Of a stretch of DNA of 64,000 bases, positions 10,697 to 22,989 are shown piece by piece. Made by a program: the position numbers and the translations under genes. Every line of letters starts with the position of its first letter. Within the stretch, counting starts at the first letter, position 1. The DNA is from Chaunax sp. Z400. Lineage: Eukaryota; Chordata; Actinopteri; Lophiiformes; Chaunacidae. Under the pieces are notes generated by a model. It was not told the origin of the DNA, did no database searches, and saw only the letters and a list, made by a program, of their open reading frames with translations. The DNA is taken from assembly GCA_037577475.1 (NCBI GenBank), contig CM075183.1, forward strand, positions 21,509,281 through 21,573,280, written 5' to 3'.

Positions 10697-11373
10697 TACG
10701 TGTTGAAAGATGCTCTAAATACATAGTAATCCAACATCCAACAAAAATGATTGAACACCACATATATTCTTTAATAGTTCTTCTGTGTTCATCTCTTTTG
10801 CTGTGTTTCATCTCTGTGGTTTCCTACTGGTGGAGTGAAAAGGTGCACAAATAAAATTGTGTCCAATCAGGTATGGCCATTTTTGACTCCACCCTCCACT
10901 CCTCCTAAATTCCTGTTTAGAGCAGCATATAAATAGAGGGAGTGAGAGAGAGAGCAGCATCCTCCACACAGGGAGAAAGCAACAGACCAATCAGTCCACC
11001 AGCTGAAGACTCTTCAGACCTTCATCTTCATCATCCTCCTTCAATCTTCCAGAGGGTAAGACAACCTGCACGCTCCTCACCTGTCTCTTCTTCTCTGCAC
11101 ACCTTAACTGATCAAACTGCTCCAACAGTTAATCTGGAAAAAGAGGTTTATAAAGATATGCAATCAGTAGAAGCCTACTAACAGCTGGTCAGAGAAAGGA
11201 GAACGAACCAAGAGAACCAAGGAGAACGTCTGTGTTAAGCTGCAACAAACGATTATCTTCATGATCCATTCATTTTCAAATCATCAGTTGATCATCGATC
11301 TATACAAATGTAGTAAAATACAGGCAGATTGTTTAAGACGATGTCCTGCAGCCCAGTGTGATGTCTTCAAACA
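10697..11373 (+). repeat. Proximal copy of the ZP-gene promoter block
   Basis: Direct repeat of 8103-8860. This copy is the one joined to a complete set of downstream exons. The block appears four times as plus-strand copies (8.1, 10.7, 59.0, 61.6 kb) and once inverted (about 41.45-42.12 kb, interrupted at its end by piggyBac). Confidence 0.85.
10928..11055 (+). promoter_or_regulatory. TATA promoter and non-coding exon 1 of ZP gene copy 1
   Basis: TATAAATA at 10928-10935 predicts transcription from about 10958. Exon 1 would end at 11055 (CCAGAGG before GTAAGAC), and the next acceptor is TCTTACAG ending at 11888, 32 bases before the ATG at 11921. Upstream sequence to about 10700 is shared by all promoter copies, including a short C/T-rich tract just upstream (CTCCACCCTCCACTCCTCC). 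Confidence 0.7.
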
Positions 11374-12466
11374 GCTGGTTTGGTCCTATCAGTTTGAAGA
11401 CGGTCCAAATGCCAAATATATTCAATTTTTAATAATATGAAAACAACTAAAGGTGATTAACAGATGATCAGAATGGCTGCAGACACATTTAATAAATCTA
11501 TTAAGCATCTAACTGCTTCTTCTCATTCCAGCATGACTTTTAATAGAAGTGGAGGCTGACTTTGTGTTATTTGATTATTCATTCATTCATTGTTTCACCA
11601 CTGTGAGCCTTCATCAGGGTTACTAATATGAAACGGAGGAGTGGAAAATTTCAAAAACATTTTCAAATTACAGAGAGGAATATTAAATACATGAGTGATT
11701 TAAAAACCTGTGTAAAACATTAATGAAACAGAATGTGATCATTTATTTATGCTTTTGGACAAATGATTATAAACATTGCAAAGATGACATATTTAGAGCT
11801 GAGCTTCATTTTCATTGGCCAGGAAAACTGTTGAACTTTGAATGTGACTTTCTGTCCAATCAGATATGTTCTACTGTGTGTCTTACAGCTCTGTCTCCTG
11901 CTGATTGGCCTCCGCCAAACATGCTCCGCCTCCTGCCCTTCCTGTCCGTTCTCGGGCTGGTAGCCAGTAAGCAAACACATCATTTTAAAACTCCACCCAC
12001 AAGAAGTGTTGAGGCGCTCAAACCAACACAATAAATGAAGAAACGGTGCTGATAATCTGCCAATAGGAGACATTTTCCTGTTAAACTGAAACAAACTCTG
12101 TTTAATTCCTTCATCAAGTCAGAATATGAATGTGCAGCATTTTGTGTTTTCCAACCAGTTTTGACCTCATGTGTCTCCATCTTCTTCAGGTGACACTCCT
12201 GTATTTTCCGGCACTTTTGACTTAACGACATGCCCCATCAACTATTATGGAACGGAGTACGAAACTGCTTATGTAAGTGGGAAACTTTAGAATGTCTTTG
12301 TTAGTTTCCATCTTCTGTCAGTTTTGATGTTTAGTCTCCACCTTTGATAGCAGACATGTGTACAGACTGAGGGAAACACATCAGATCCACAACAAGGCCG
12401 ACTGACACATCCTTCATGTATGAATGGAGAGTTTTCATTGAGAATCATGATGATGTCACACAGACC

Positions 12467-12560
12467 AGTGAAGGCTGGTCTAGGAGGGGTTAGGATTAGG
12501 AAGGAGTGAAGGCTGGTCTAGGAGGGGTTAGGATTAGGAAGGAGTGAAGGCTGGTCTAGG
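12467..12560 (+). repeat. Short 38-bp minisatellite in intron 2 of copy 1
   Basis: The unit contains GTGAAGGCTGGTCTAGGAGG then GGTTAGGATTAGGAAGGA. Three starts are present (two full periods). The same array in copy 2 has about twelve periods (37903-38375), and copy 3 (63390-63483) matches this short form. Confidence 0.9.
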
Positions 12561-15500
12561 AGACCAGAGACAAGTTTGAAGAAGAAGCTGATCCGGATTG
12601 TTGTGGCTAAAAACAGTGGGACTGATTTTCAGATGAGAATGTGATTCTGGGTTAAATGTGTGGAATGACGAACTGGACAATATGTCAGCCATGTTGTTGT
12701 AACCAGGTATGTGTTCTACCTGCAGGATGAACTGCTGTTGACTCTCTGACTCAAACTTCTGTAACTCTGTGTTCAGCCTCTTGGGTCTGAGGTCATGCCA
12801 GCATGAACCCTACCCCAGCCTTTATATACCTCATTAAATAATGTTTAACATGTTTGGTATCTTTTTTTTCAGCACATCACCTCTATGACCTGATAATTAT
12901 GTCTTCACTTCAACATACTGTATCAACATACTGAGCCTAAAAACATGCTGGGTTAGGCTTAATGCCAGCGTGACCTCAGACCCCAGAGAGTTAAAATGAT
13001 GATGACCAGCAGCCTTTTTAGAAGTTATTGTTAAATAACTTGTTGTCCCTCTTTGCTTTTTACAGATGAGAATTACAGACACCAATACTTTTAGCATCTG
13101 TTTTGATGGCTATTACGGAGATGCCGGCACTACAGAGTGTATTGTGGGGCCTGTTGTTGATTCATCAACTATTGTTGGCTTGATAACCTCTGCAACTCCT
13201 GCGTTGATAGCTGAATACAGTACTGGAGCGTCAGACATCCCAGATGTTCTTGAATGCATAGTGTCATTCACTGTGACCATAAGTGGGGCAGCTGTGAGTA
13301 TTCAGTGTCATGACTAGATAAATATGAAACTATCAGATTAAACACTCAACAACAAAAAGTTATATCTGGTCACAAACTTAACTTGACTGTTGATGGTGTC
13401 TGTATGTTGACTCTTTCCAGGCTGATATCACTCTTGCTAAGATGGGCTCACGATCAGCTGCGTCAGCAGATGTTATAATCACTGCTACAAGTGTGAGTAA
13501 CATATACACAGTAGTACATATACAGTAACATGTGTATATATATATATATATGCTGTATGTATGATGTGAATTGCATATTAAGGCTGTTGTATGTAGGATT
13601 TGAACATTTCTGACTGGGGACTCCTAGTGGTCGTATCAAGAAAGACACTTACAGATACCAACACACACTGAGACCACGACACCCCCACCCTCCCAAACTG
13701 ACCCAGTGATATTGACACCAATGGAAACACTTCAACACATGCACTGCACATGTTTTCATCACAATCGTCTTATTGCTTGATAAAAACATATGATACCAGT
13801 CCAGCCAGAGACCTTTCTGCTGTCTCAACAGAAAAACCAAGAATACTTCACGACGGATCACACAGAGACAGTTAACTTTTACTCTGCAGTTTAACAAAAA
13901 CATGTCAACACATGAATTTATGAAACATGTGGATGAGATAGTAATATTTTTACACAAAGGTTTGTCTTTTTTATCTCAGTGTGTATTAATTCTGTGATCT
14001 CTGCTCTGTGATATAACACTTGTTGTGTCTGTTGCTGTCTAGGCCTTTTCTCTTCAGTCTGGTGGTGTGTCGTACCATACATTAACTGTTGTAAATTCAG
14101 TCAGACAATATCAGGAAATCAGCCTATGCATTGATTCTGGTAGGTAAATCTACTCTGGGACCCTTGAAAACTGAATTGTCGCTTTTGAGTCATGCTATTT
14201 CTTTTTTTTCTTTTCTTTTCTTTTTTTTTACCATTTATTAGATGAAAATTGAACTATGACCTTTTAATCTGAAGTAAACCTTCCTTCTCTTCACAGGTTC
14301 TACCTATTCACCTGGTGACATTATTAATGGACCGGACCCAACAACCTGCATAGGACAAATCTGTAATGCCAACGTATCTGTGGAAACCACTCAGTGTGAC
14401 CCAATGGAGCATTGTGACAATGGAGTGTAAATATGTGTCCTTAATATTTAGAAGAAGAGAAGATATTCAGGGTTGATGAGGACTTTTTAATTCAGGGATT
14501 CAGGGAATCTTCACTGAGAGCAACAGTCTCTTTTGCAGGTTATTCAGTAGAAAACTTTTAAGGTGAAGCAGCAGCAGGAAATGTTGCTTCAGCATTAACT
14601 CAAAACAGCAAGATGACTAAACAATGAGACTGATACCAGGAATCCAAATGAAACTCCAAACCTGAGAGATTCCAGTACTGACAGATGTACAAAGACAGAC
14701 TTTTAAAATCAGTTTCATCTCACTGGTCTCCTGCAAAGCCACATATCAGTTCAGTACCAGAAAAGGGTTTGGTTTGAGGGAGGAGGCAGTCACAGGCCGG
14801 TCCTCATGAGTCGGAGCAGTTCTCCTCCGCTATGCTCCGGTATCAGGATGACGTTCTAACACAGCACAGCTTCACGAGGTCACAAACTGGAATGAGCTGA
14901 CTGGAATCAAATGGTAGTGCATTAAACTGGCGGGAATCTGAGGAAAGTTTCATGGCACCAGAGACACATTTCCATATAAGAGCTGAGGCCTGCAAAACAC
15001 TGTTGTTAGCTGACATGTGAGCCAGAGCTGTGGAAATATTACAATCAAATATGACTCAAGTTATGTCATACATGAACAGAAGGCTTCCCTCCTGTAGTTT
15101 GTTTGTTTGAGGGCCCCCTGGTGGCCGCAGCCCTCAGCTGCAGCTAATGATGATGTTTCTCTGCCTCTCTGTCCATCAGCTGCGTTTATGATTCCCCTTG
15201 CACTGTGAGCGGCCCCGGTGTCATCGACTTTATTGGCAGTTATGATACTGTTGAGGACCTGTGTGAATACAACCTGCTGGTGGCCTCCAGTGTAACTTTA
15301 ACTTACTCTGACCAGATGTCGCGTGGAGGAAAAAGGCTTTGACTTCAGAAGCCGAATCTTCAATGAGGACACCTGCACAGGTCAGGTAGACGAGAGCAGC
15401 CACACGGTGACCTTCAGCTTCGATGAAACCAACCTCTGTGGGGCAGAAATCACGGTGGGTTCTCTCCTTTACATCTTTTCTCTCAACAAGCTGTCAAATC

Positions 15501-15927
15501 TCTTCCAGCACTCTGCTCAGCTTCTTTCTCTTCTTTAGTTTGGGATCTTTCTGTGGGTTCGGCTTCAGCTCGGACCTCCTTGGTTTCTACTACTGTTGGC
15601 CATCTGTGAAACTTACTCTATCCAGTATAACATCTAATAAACCTGACATTTGAAGTCTAAATACTTGAAATGAACTCATGAGGAAAATGTGCCTGAACAA
15701 CATCTGAATTCCTGTGACCCTGAAAACAACAAGGTCTTCAAGAACACTGCCAGAAGCCATTACAGCTCTCGCCTCATCACTTTTGAAAATCAAGTCAACA
15801 TTGACTTCTTCTGCAACTTTACTGAGACAGTAAGCCTCAGTATCATCGACAAGTGAGTATTGGTTGTTAATGATTGTCTGAATTTGTGTTGTGAAGATTG
15901 TTGATTGGAAGTTTATGAGTTTAAGAG

Positions 15928-16045
<118 letters not shown>

Positions 16046-18228
16046 CTACAGCTCTGTTGTCCTGGACCTTGGACCTGGAGCACTACTGGTCATTTTGAGC
16101 ATGAACGCCTACACTGATGCTGGCCTCTCACAAATTGTGACACCTGGAATGGATATAGAGCTGGACCAGAGGATCTGGGTGCAGCTGACAACAACAGGGC
16201 TTAATGGTAGCATGATTAATGTGGTTACTGACTCCTGCTGGGCAACCAATGAGGAATCATCCAGTGCGGTTACTAAATTCGACCTGATCACAGACGGGTG
16301 AGATGAACACAGCAGCCAGAGGTCAAAAGTTCACACATTCTATACTCAAGTAGAAGTACAAATACATGTGTAAAAAAGGGATCAGGTAAAAGTAGAAGTA
16401 TTGATTTAATGTCTTTACTCAGGTAAAAGTGAAAAAGCAGAAGCTCTGAAATATACTCAAAGTATAAAAGTAAAAAGTAGCCCTTTAAAGGACGTCTACC
16501 AACTGTTTTTGTGCAAACCTAACTGAGTCTCATGCCAAACTAATATAATGTTAATATAACATGAATTTAAGGGGTCAGGAACTGTATTTGAACTTCTATT
16601 ACTACCATTCATGAGAAAAGAATGTACTCAGTGTGAATGACTATCATGTAGAGAAAAACACAGTGAACAGAAAAAACCCTGACATCATGTCTTTTCTTCG
16701 TGGTCGAGTTTCTTACAGATGTTTCTTATCTGTTTGCTCTTCTTACGTGTTTAAGTTATATGATCAGTGTTGTTTGTTTGTGTGTGTGTTTGTAAGCAGA
16801 ATAACTTAAAACATTTTTAATGGATTCCAATTAAATTTTGTGGGAAGGCGGGCCTTCAGGAGGGGAACAGGTAAACAGATATCGAGGCTAATTCAGAGGA
16901 CGGTATGGATACAGAATCCTACTATGGTGATGTCATGACCCACCCTATGGTGACATAACACCACGTAGTTCCTCCCTGTGAGAAGCTCGACTGCATGAGA
17001 AACATCAATAATAGATAAATTAATAAATAATAAATGTAATTTTGTTTGTGAGCAGTTGTGCAAACTCTGGTGAAGCAATGGTGGAAGTGACAGGAAACGG
17101 AGTGGGAACATCCAACTCCTTCTCCTTCCTAATGTTCCAGTTCTCTGGATCCTCTGACAACATCTACCTGCACTGCCAAGTCGAACTGTGTGACACAGAC
17201 TGCGTTCCGGTACGACTCCCAAAATATTCAACAACATTTAGTTATTGTCATTATTATATTATTATTATAGTATTATTTATCTCCAGGAATCACACTGGCC
17301 ATCAGCCAATCAGAACGTCTGTCTGTCACAGTCTGTAAAATAAAAAGTATAAAGTCTTGACAGAGAACTTTCTGTTCATTGATCCAGTATTAATTGTGTT
17401 GATGATCAAATTGAAGGATACTGACACAGGATCAGTTTTGGTCTTCTGAATCCTTGACTTCATCTCTCTGTCTTTAACTTCCAGAGTTGTGGATCAGGTC
17501 GTCGGAGACGTAGATCTAACAGGATGAGATACGCAAATGAAGACCCAGCCATCATCTCAATGGCCTGGACTAAATAGGTAAGTCTGCTGCTGACTGGTGA
17601 CATCAGAGCAGCTGACCAATGAGGTGAGACTGGTGAAGGTGTGGTCGACCAAAAAACACCAAGTCCAGCCACAGAGTCATTGTCCCTCTTTGTGTTGATG
17701 CAGAGATCATGTGTTTGAAGAAGCTGCTGTAGTCGAGTTGACCTCTGAAACAAAGTCATCATCATCATCATCATCATCAGTGGTTATTACTGCTGTATGA
17801 GGACAATTATGCAAAAAGAGCATCAGTGTGGCTTCAGTTAGAGACAGGACTAGATGTACATCCTCCAAAGCAACAATCAGACGAGCAAACAGATCAACAG
17901 TTTGCTCTTTATCAAGCATCTGTGGTAGGTCAGCAGTAGGCAGGTATGCGGCGCTCTCTAGTGGTGGAAAACCTTCTGAACTCAGTGATGCTCATGCTTT
18001 CAGAACAGTTGAGGAAGGATTAAAGAATGTATGAAGGAAGGAACCATGACATGAGAGATATGTGATGATCAAATGTTGAAATGTGAGTCAGGGAGGAAAG
18101 GAGGGTTTTTCTGCTCAGTTTTCAGACTCATCACAAAGAGACACAAAGAGTCAAACATGGTGGCTTCAGTCAGGATTTAAGGTTGGAGAAAAGACCTCAA
18201 TCACACTTTGGTCTGGTTGTCTTCTCAG

Positions 18229-18530
18229 GTTGTGAACACGCTGACCCGGACTGACTGACAGGCCGTCCATCTTCAGAATGATTCCTGACCATTGATTGGT
18301 CAGATCCAGAGCCTGGTCGTGTCAATCCTTCACTTTGAGAACGTCGACCTCTGAAAGGATTATCTCAGCAGATTGTCTGCAACTAGAAATCATTCTTATG
18401 CATACATGTCACCCTCAGTGGGTTTTTCCCAAAATCTGTATGAAAAAATAACACATACAGAAACATTTGAATCAAACAGTAAAAGTAGCAAAAATTCATT
18501 AATTTTTCAATAAAGACATCACCTACGGGA
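18229..18530 (+). other. 3' UTR exon and polyadenylation site of copy 1
   Basis: The stop codon TAG (17575-17577) is followed immediately by GTAAGT, so an intron starts right after the stop. The next good acceptor is TCTTCTCAG ending at 18228. A polyadenylation signal AATAAA lies at 18509-18514. The whole arrangement is repeated in copy 2. Confidence 0.6.
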
Positions 18531-18534
18531 TGCT

Positions 18535-19675
18535 AACTCCTCGGCTTCATGACCAAAATGAGGCTTTTCGTTGACAATCCATAAGACTCACAGATGATGA
18601 CATGTATGCTGATGATTCCACCTTTTTTTTGCTGAAATATGAAACAGTATAAAAACATTATTGAGAACTATACGGTGAAGGGAAGTGTGTTGAGGGAGAC
18701 TTGGTGTTAAACATGTTATTCATTCTATAGTATATCTCTCTTTCTATTGACAATAATCAGATGTTATTCAGGGTTACTAATGATTATCAGTGATTAATTC
18801 TGGGTGCATATTGGAGGGATTCAGATGGGTGTTTGTGGAGAACAGGTTCCATCATGAAAACACTTCTTAGAACGAGGCAACCATGTGGACTCCACAGTGT
18901 AACTTTAAAGTGCTGTATATTGATTAGATTCATACAGATTCCAGGTCAGTCAGAACTCTTGAAGGCTCTCTCTGTATAGTCTCACTGTACCCATAAGTTA
19001 AACCAGAGGTCAGCTGATAGTCGACTCTCAAAGGCCGATAAAATAATGATGATTTGGAGCAGGGAAAAGCTGATTCCAGATTAGTCAGTCGATTTCAGCC
19101 CCTCCACCCCCACCTCCTGAAAAATCACATAGTGATTGATGAATAAATCTTTTTATTGACAAGCTAATCGATTTGGACCAAGATTTATTTTGATCTATTA
19201 TTTTGCCTTACATTCAGTAATTCCTGTTGAGAAGTTAACTGATGGAGGCGACGCAGTCATCGGCCACTGTCGGAGCAAAGTTCTGCTGATGGTATGGAAA
19301 ATGTTCCTATCAGCTTGATTGATCGGTTTACCTCTAATTTAAACAACACTGGATCCTGCTGTCACTCTCAAAGTGATTTACAGCTTTTGTAATACAAGCT
19401 GTAAATTTGGACAAAAACCTAAAATAAACCTGAAATGTTTTTTTAATGTGGAAACTTTAAAAATGGTTAAAAACATTCTAATATTTTGAGTTTTAGACAA
19501 AGTTTTTTTCTCACCTTAAATTTAACTGGCTGACAAAATTACATAAAAAATGAAACGCTTACAGAGAGACTCTTTGAAATAATGTCAGTTGATGCAAAAA
19601 CAAATGTCTTTATAACACCTCACTATATGAGTTGTGCTGTTTTATTTTTTATGTTACTGTCATCAATCAAAAAAA
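18535..19675. other. 3' flank of the ZP gene, no gene recognised
   Basis: Shared with the inverted arm at 28420-29560. No open frame or RNA gene was recognised. A part of its right end (about 19460-19550) is repeated just beyond the arm at 19678-19770 (GGTTAAAAACATTCTAATAT). Confidence 0.55.
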
Positions 19676-19772
19676 AATGGTTAAAAACATTCTAATATTT
19701 TGAATCTTAGACAGAAAACATCTTTTCTCACCTTAAATTTAACTGGCTGACAAAATTACATTAAAAATTAAA

Positions 19773-20535
19773 GCTGCAAGCAGCGTTGAACGGGCCCTTT
19801 CACACCGGCGCCTGACGGGGCGTATGTCCGTCAGGGCGTGTGCCCGTTGGGCCTTGCGCCATTGTCGGCCTCACGACTGCACACCTGCGTAAATGCAAGG
19901 CTCTGTATTTGCATGCATTTTGGACACTGACGGACAGATTGTGATGAACCTTATTTTGTCCACTATGTGGCGCTAGACACCACCTAATAATTTTGACTCA
20001 TCGTTGATTATCTCATGTGAAGGCCACACCATGAAAATGTAATAAAAATCAAATAAAAATTGTCATATGAGACATTTTCGCATTTGCCTGCAGGTGGTGC
20101 TATGATTGTTACTCAATATTGTTGAGTAGATGTCTTCAGGGTGGATCTTTAAACATGTCTACCAAATTACATACATGTAGGTTAAACACAGACTCAGGGA
20201 TGCTTATTTGAAGTTTTACAGGTGGCGCTGGGGAGCCAATTTGGCACAACCGATCCTGTAAACCATATGAGATTGTAAGTAGTACGACCTTTGATGAGTG
20301 TGTCAATTTTAGTTAGCATCTGAGCTTCCCTGGCCTCTCAACACCAAGTTCCTGTTTGATGGCGAACTCAAACGTCGCAAAGCCGCCATTACACCAAAAC
20401 TCACAATATTCACAATAATGACTCATCAAGGCCTTATGGCTTTACTGACAAAATTTTAGGTCGCACGCGTCGTACTCAGGCCGTAATGATTCCTTGCAGT
20501 ACAATAGGGTTCTAACACTCTCAGTGCTTGGGCCC
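19773..20535 (+). mobile_element. Short non-autonomous interspersed element, copy A
   Basis: Begins AGCTGCAAGCAGCGTTGAAC and ends GTGCTTGGGCCCTAAT, an arrangement common in fish genomes. AATTA lies on both sides, a possible target duplication. It shares internal text with the longer copy at 24113-27192 (CACTATGTGGCGCTAGACAC, TTCCTGTTTGATGGCGAAC). No coding capacity. Confidence 0.65.
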
Positions 20536-21515
20536 TAATTACGCATCAAATTTTGAAAGAAACGCATTTTTGTTGGAAAAAAATGCATTAATTAATGTAT
20601 ATAATAATAATTTTCTATGTCTTCAAACAGAAAATATAAGTATCATTAATGCACTATTGAAATTTAAGTTTTTATTACACATCAAATTTGGAAAGAAATG
20701 CATTATTGGAGGAAAAAAGCATTGTTTTGATCGTTACATGGTATGTCAAGGTAGGATTACTCAAAGAGTAAAAAGTAAAACTACTTCAAAATAAGAGTAA
20801 TTGTAGGTCTCTATGTCCTCTAACCAAATATATAAGTGTCTTGAAAGCAATATTGACAATTAATGTTTTATGACACATCAAGGTTAGAAAGAAATGCATT
20901 ATTGGGGGGGGGGGGGGGGGGGGAGCATTATTTTGATCGTTACATGGTATTTCAAGGTAGGATTATTCAAAAAGTACAAGGTACAAGTACTTCATGATAA
21001 TTGTACCTGTAGTGGTACATGTCCTCTAACAGAAAATATATGAATCATGAAGACACTACTGAAAATAAAGTTTTTATGACACATCAAATTTGAAAAGAAT
21101 TGTATTGTTGTAGGGAAAAAAAGCAATATGTTGATCGCTGCATGGTATTTCAAGGTAGGATTACTCGAAAAGTACAAAGTACAAGTACTTCATAATAATT
21201 GTACCTGTAGTGTTACATGTGCTCTAAGGGACAATTTAAGTATCATTAATACACTATTGAAAATAAAGATTCTATTGCACATCAAAGTTGGAATGAATTG
21301 CATTATTGTAGGAAAAAAATCATTATTTTGATTGATACATGGCATTTCAAGGTAGGATTACTCGAAAAGTACAAAGTACGGATACTACATAATGATTGTA
21401 CATGTAGTGCTATATGTCCTCTAACAAATGATATGAGTGGCATGAATACAAAACTGAAAATAAAGATTTTATTACACATCAAGGTTGAAAAGAATTGCAT
21501 TATTGTAGAAAAAAG
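20536..21515 (+). repeat. Diverged ~197-bp tandem repeat (satellite-like)
   Basis: The string ACACATCAAATTTGGAAAG and variants recur at about 20541, 20676, 20872, 21080, 21278 and 21474, giving a period close to 197 bases apart from a shorter first unit. Each unit contains TTACATGGTATTTCAAGGTA and AAGTACAAAGTACAAGTACT. A run of 20 G interrupts the third unit at 20904-20923. Confidence 0.85.
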
Positions 21516-21517
21516 CA

Positions 21518-21995
21518 TTAGGGATAGGGTTAGGGTTGTTAGGGTTAGGGTTGGACTAGGGTTAGGTTTGGGCTAGGGTGAGGGTTGGGCTAGGGTTAGG
21601 GTCGTTAGGGTTATGGTTAGGGTTTGACTAGGGTTAGGTTAGGGTTGTTAGGGTTAGGCTTGGACTAGGGTTGGGCTAGGGTTAGGGTTAGGCTAGGGTT
21701 AGGGGTCAAGGTTAGGGTTAGGGTTGGACTAGGGTTAGGGTTGTTAGGGTTAGGGTTGTACTAGTGTTAGGGTTAGGATTGGGCTAGGGTTAGGGTTGGA
21801 CTAGGGTTAGGGTTGGGGTTAGGGTTGGGCTAGGGTTAGGGTTGTTAGGGTTGGGATTAGGGTTGTTAGGGTTAGGGTTGGGCTAGGGTTAGGGTTGGAC
21901 TAGGGTTAGGGTTGGACTAGGGTTAGGGTTAGGGTTGGGCTAGGGTTACGCTAGGGTTAGGGTTAGGAATGTTAGGGTTAGAGTTTTTAGGTGAG
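21518..21995 (+). repeat. Interstitial telomere-like (TTAGGG) degenerate array
   Basis: Nearly 480 bases made of GGGTTAGGGTT units mixed with GGGTTGGACTA, GGGTTGGGCTA and GGGTTGTTA variants, all G-rich on the plus strand. It directly follows the 197-bp satellite and sits within the palindrome centre. It could form G-quadruplex structures. The single orientation argues against a simple end-to-end telomere fusion. Confidence 0.9.
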
Positions 21996-22004
21996 GGTTA
22001 AAAC

Positions 22005-22985
22005 GTAGCAACCATAGAGGATGCTAGGAGGTGCACGGGCACACGAGGGCCGGGTGAATAAAATCACTTTAAAAACTGTTTAAAACTCCTTACAATTTAA
22101 AACCATTCATGGTTGGATAGGGTTAGAGTTAAAATATTAAACCCTACTATTAAAATAGGCATAATAATAAACGAGTATTAATGAGTATTAAAAACAGACA
22201 TAAATGACTGCTAATTAAAATAAGTGCTTGTGTTAGTGTCACTGCAAAGGCACACTGGGGATAAATAAAATATACAAAATAATGGGCACACTTGCATGAC
22301 ATACACACACATATATATATATATATACACACAGATATGTATTTATTAAATAACACAACACTAATAAACACAAATATAAAATAAATACAAATATCGATAT
22401 AAAAAGAATTAAAATAAATAAAATCAACTTATTGGGGTGGGGGGATGGTTTTCAGGTCCGTGCAGCTATCCCTGTCCTATTTAAGTGCTTTCAAGAGGTA
22501 AGTGCTATAAAACATGCAATAAAATGTATGTGCTAGGTAAAATCCTTTTTCTTTTCAGGTAAGTATATAAAACATATATTTCTTGTTAAAATCATATATC
22601 ATGCATAAAATTGGGAAACATTTTTGTTTAAGGTAAGTATTAAAGATTTCTTGTGTTAAAATCATAGTAAAAGATGCAAAAGGGTAGCATCCATTTACTA
22701 CAGGGCAGAGATAGATGACACCCTCCTTGGTATCCTTCAGGAGGGAGAAGGGCCTGTTCATCCTTAAAACCCCATTAAAAGTGAGTCTGTGGGATCCCCA
22801 GCTGCTAAAAATATGGCCTCTTTACATTCATTTAGTTTTAGAAGAATTTATTTGTTACTCCTTAATATATTTCATTGAGGCCATATGGATCTATTGTTTT
22901 TAGCAATCTCATCCATTTTCTCTCCGCCGTCCGTCGCTGTGCCGTGGTCAAGTTGTTGTTGGATTCCGGGCCCAGGCTTTGTAGG
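22005..22985. other. No gene recognised; AT-rich with TA/CA microsatellite
   Basis: AT-rich DNA with an ATATATATAC/ACACAC microsatellite near 22300-22335. I looked for the GIY-YIG endonuclease that autonomous Penelope elements carry downstream of the RT (this would lie here on the minus strand) and did not recognise one. Confidence 0.5.
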
Positions 22986-22989
22986 TTGT

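Larger units (their letters stand above)
1..13077 (+). repeat. Left copy of a direct segmental duplication
   Basis: Every landmark here recurs at a constant offset of 50923 bases: the LINE remnant, orphan ZP exon, LTR and primer site, orphan promoter, and the promoter and first exons of the ZP gene. By eye I found only a few substitutions, for example at about 1240 and 5757. The block is open at both ends: position 1 is already inside the repeat and the right copy stops at the window edge. It is either a very recent segmental duplication or an assembly duplication. Confidence 0.95.

Noticed and set aside
17460..17919. Minus-strand frames with a run of Met or Asp across the last ZP exon (mirrored at 30318-30635)
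   Set aside because: The run is a short ATC/GAT microsatellite in the intron after the stop codon; the frames are antisense to the real exon.
21518..21995. Telomere-like array considered as a true chromosome end
   Set aside because: The units are degenerate and unique sequence continues on both sides, so it is interstitial.
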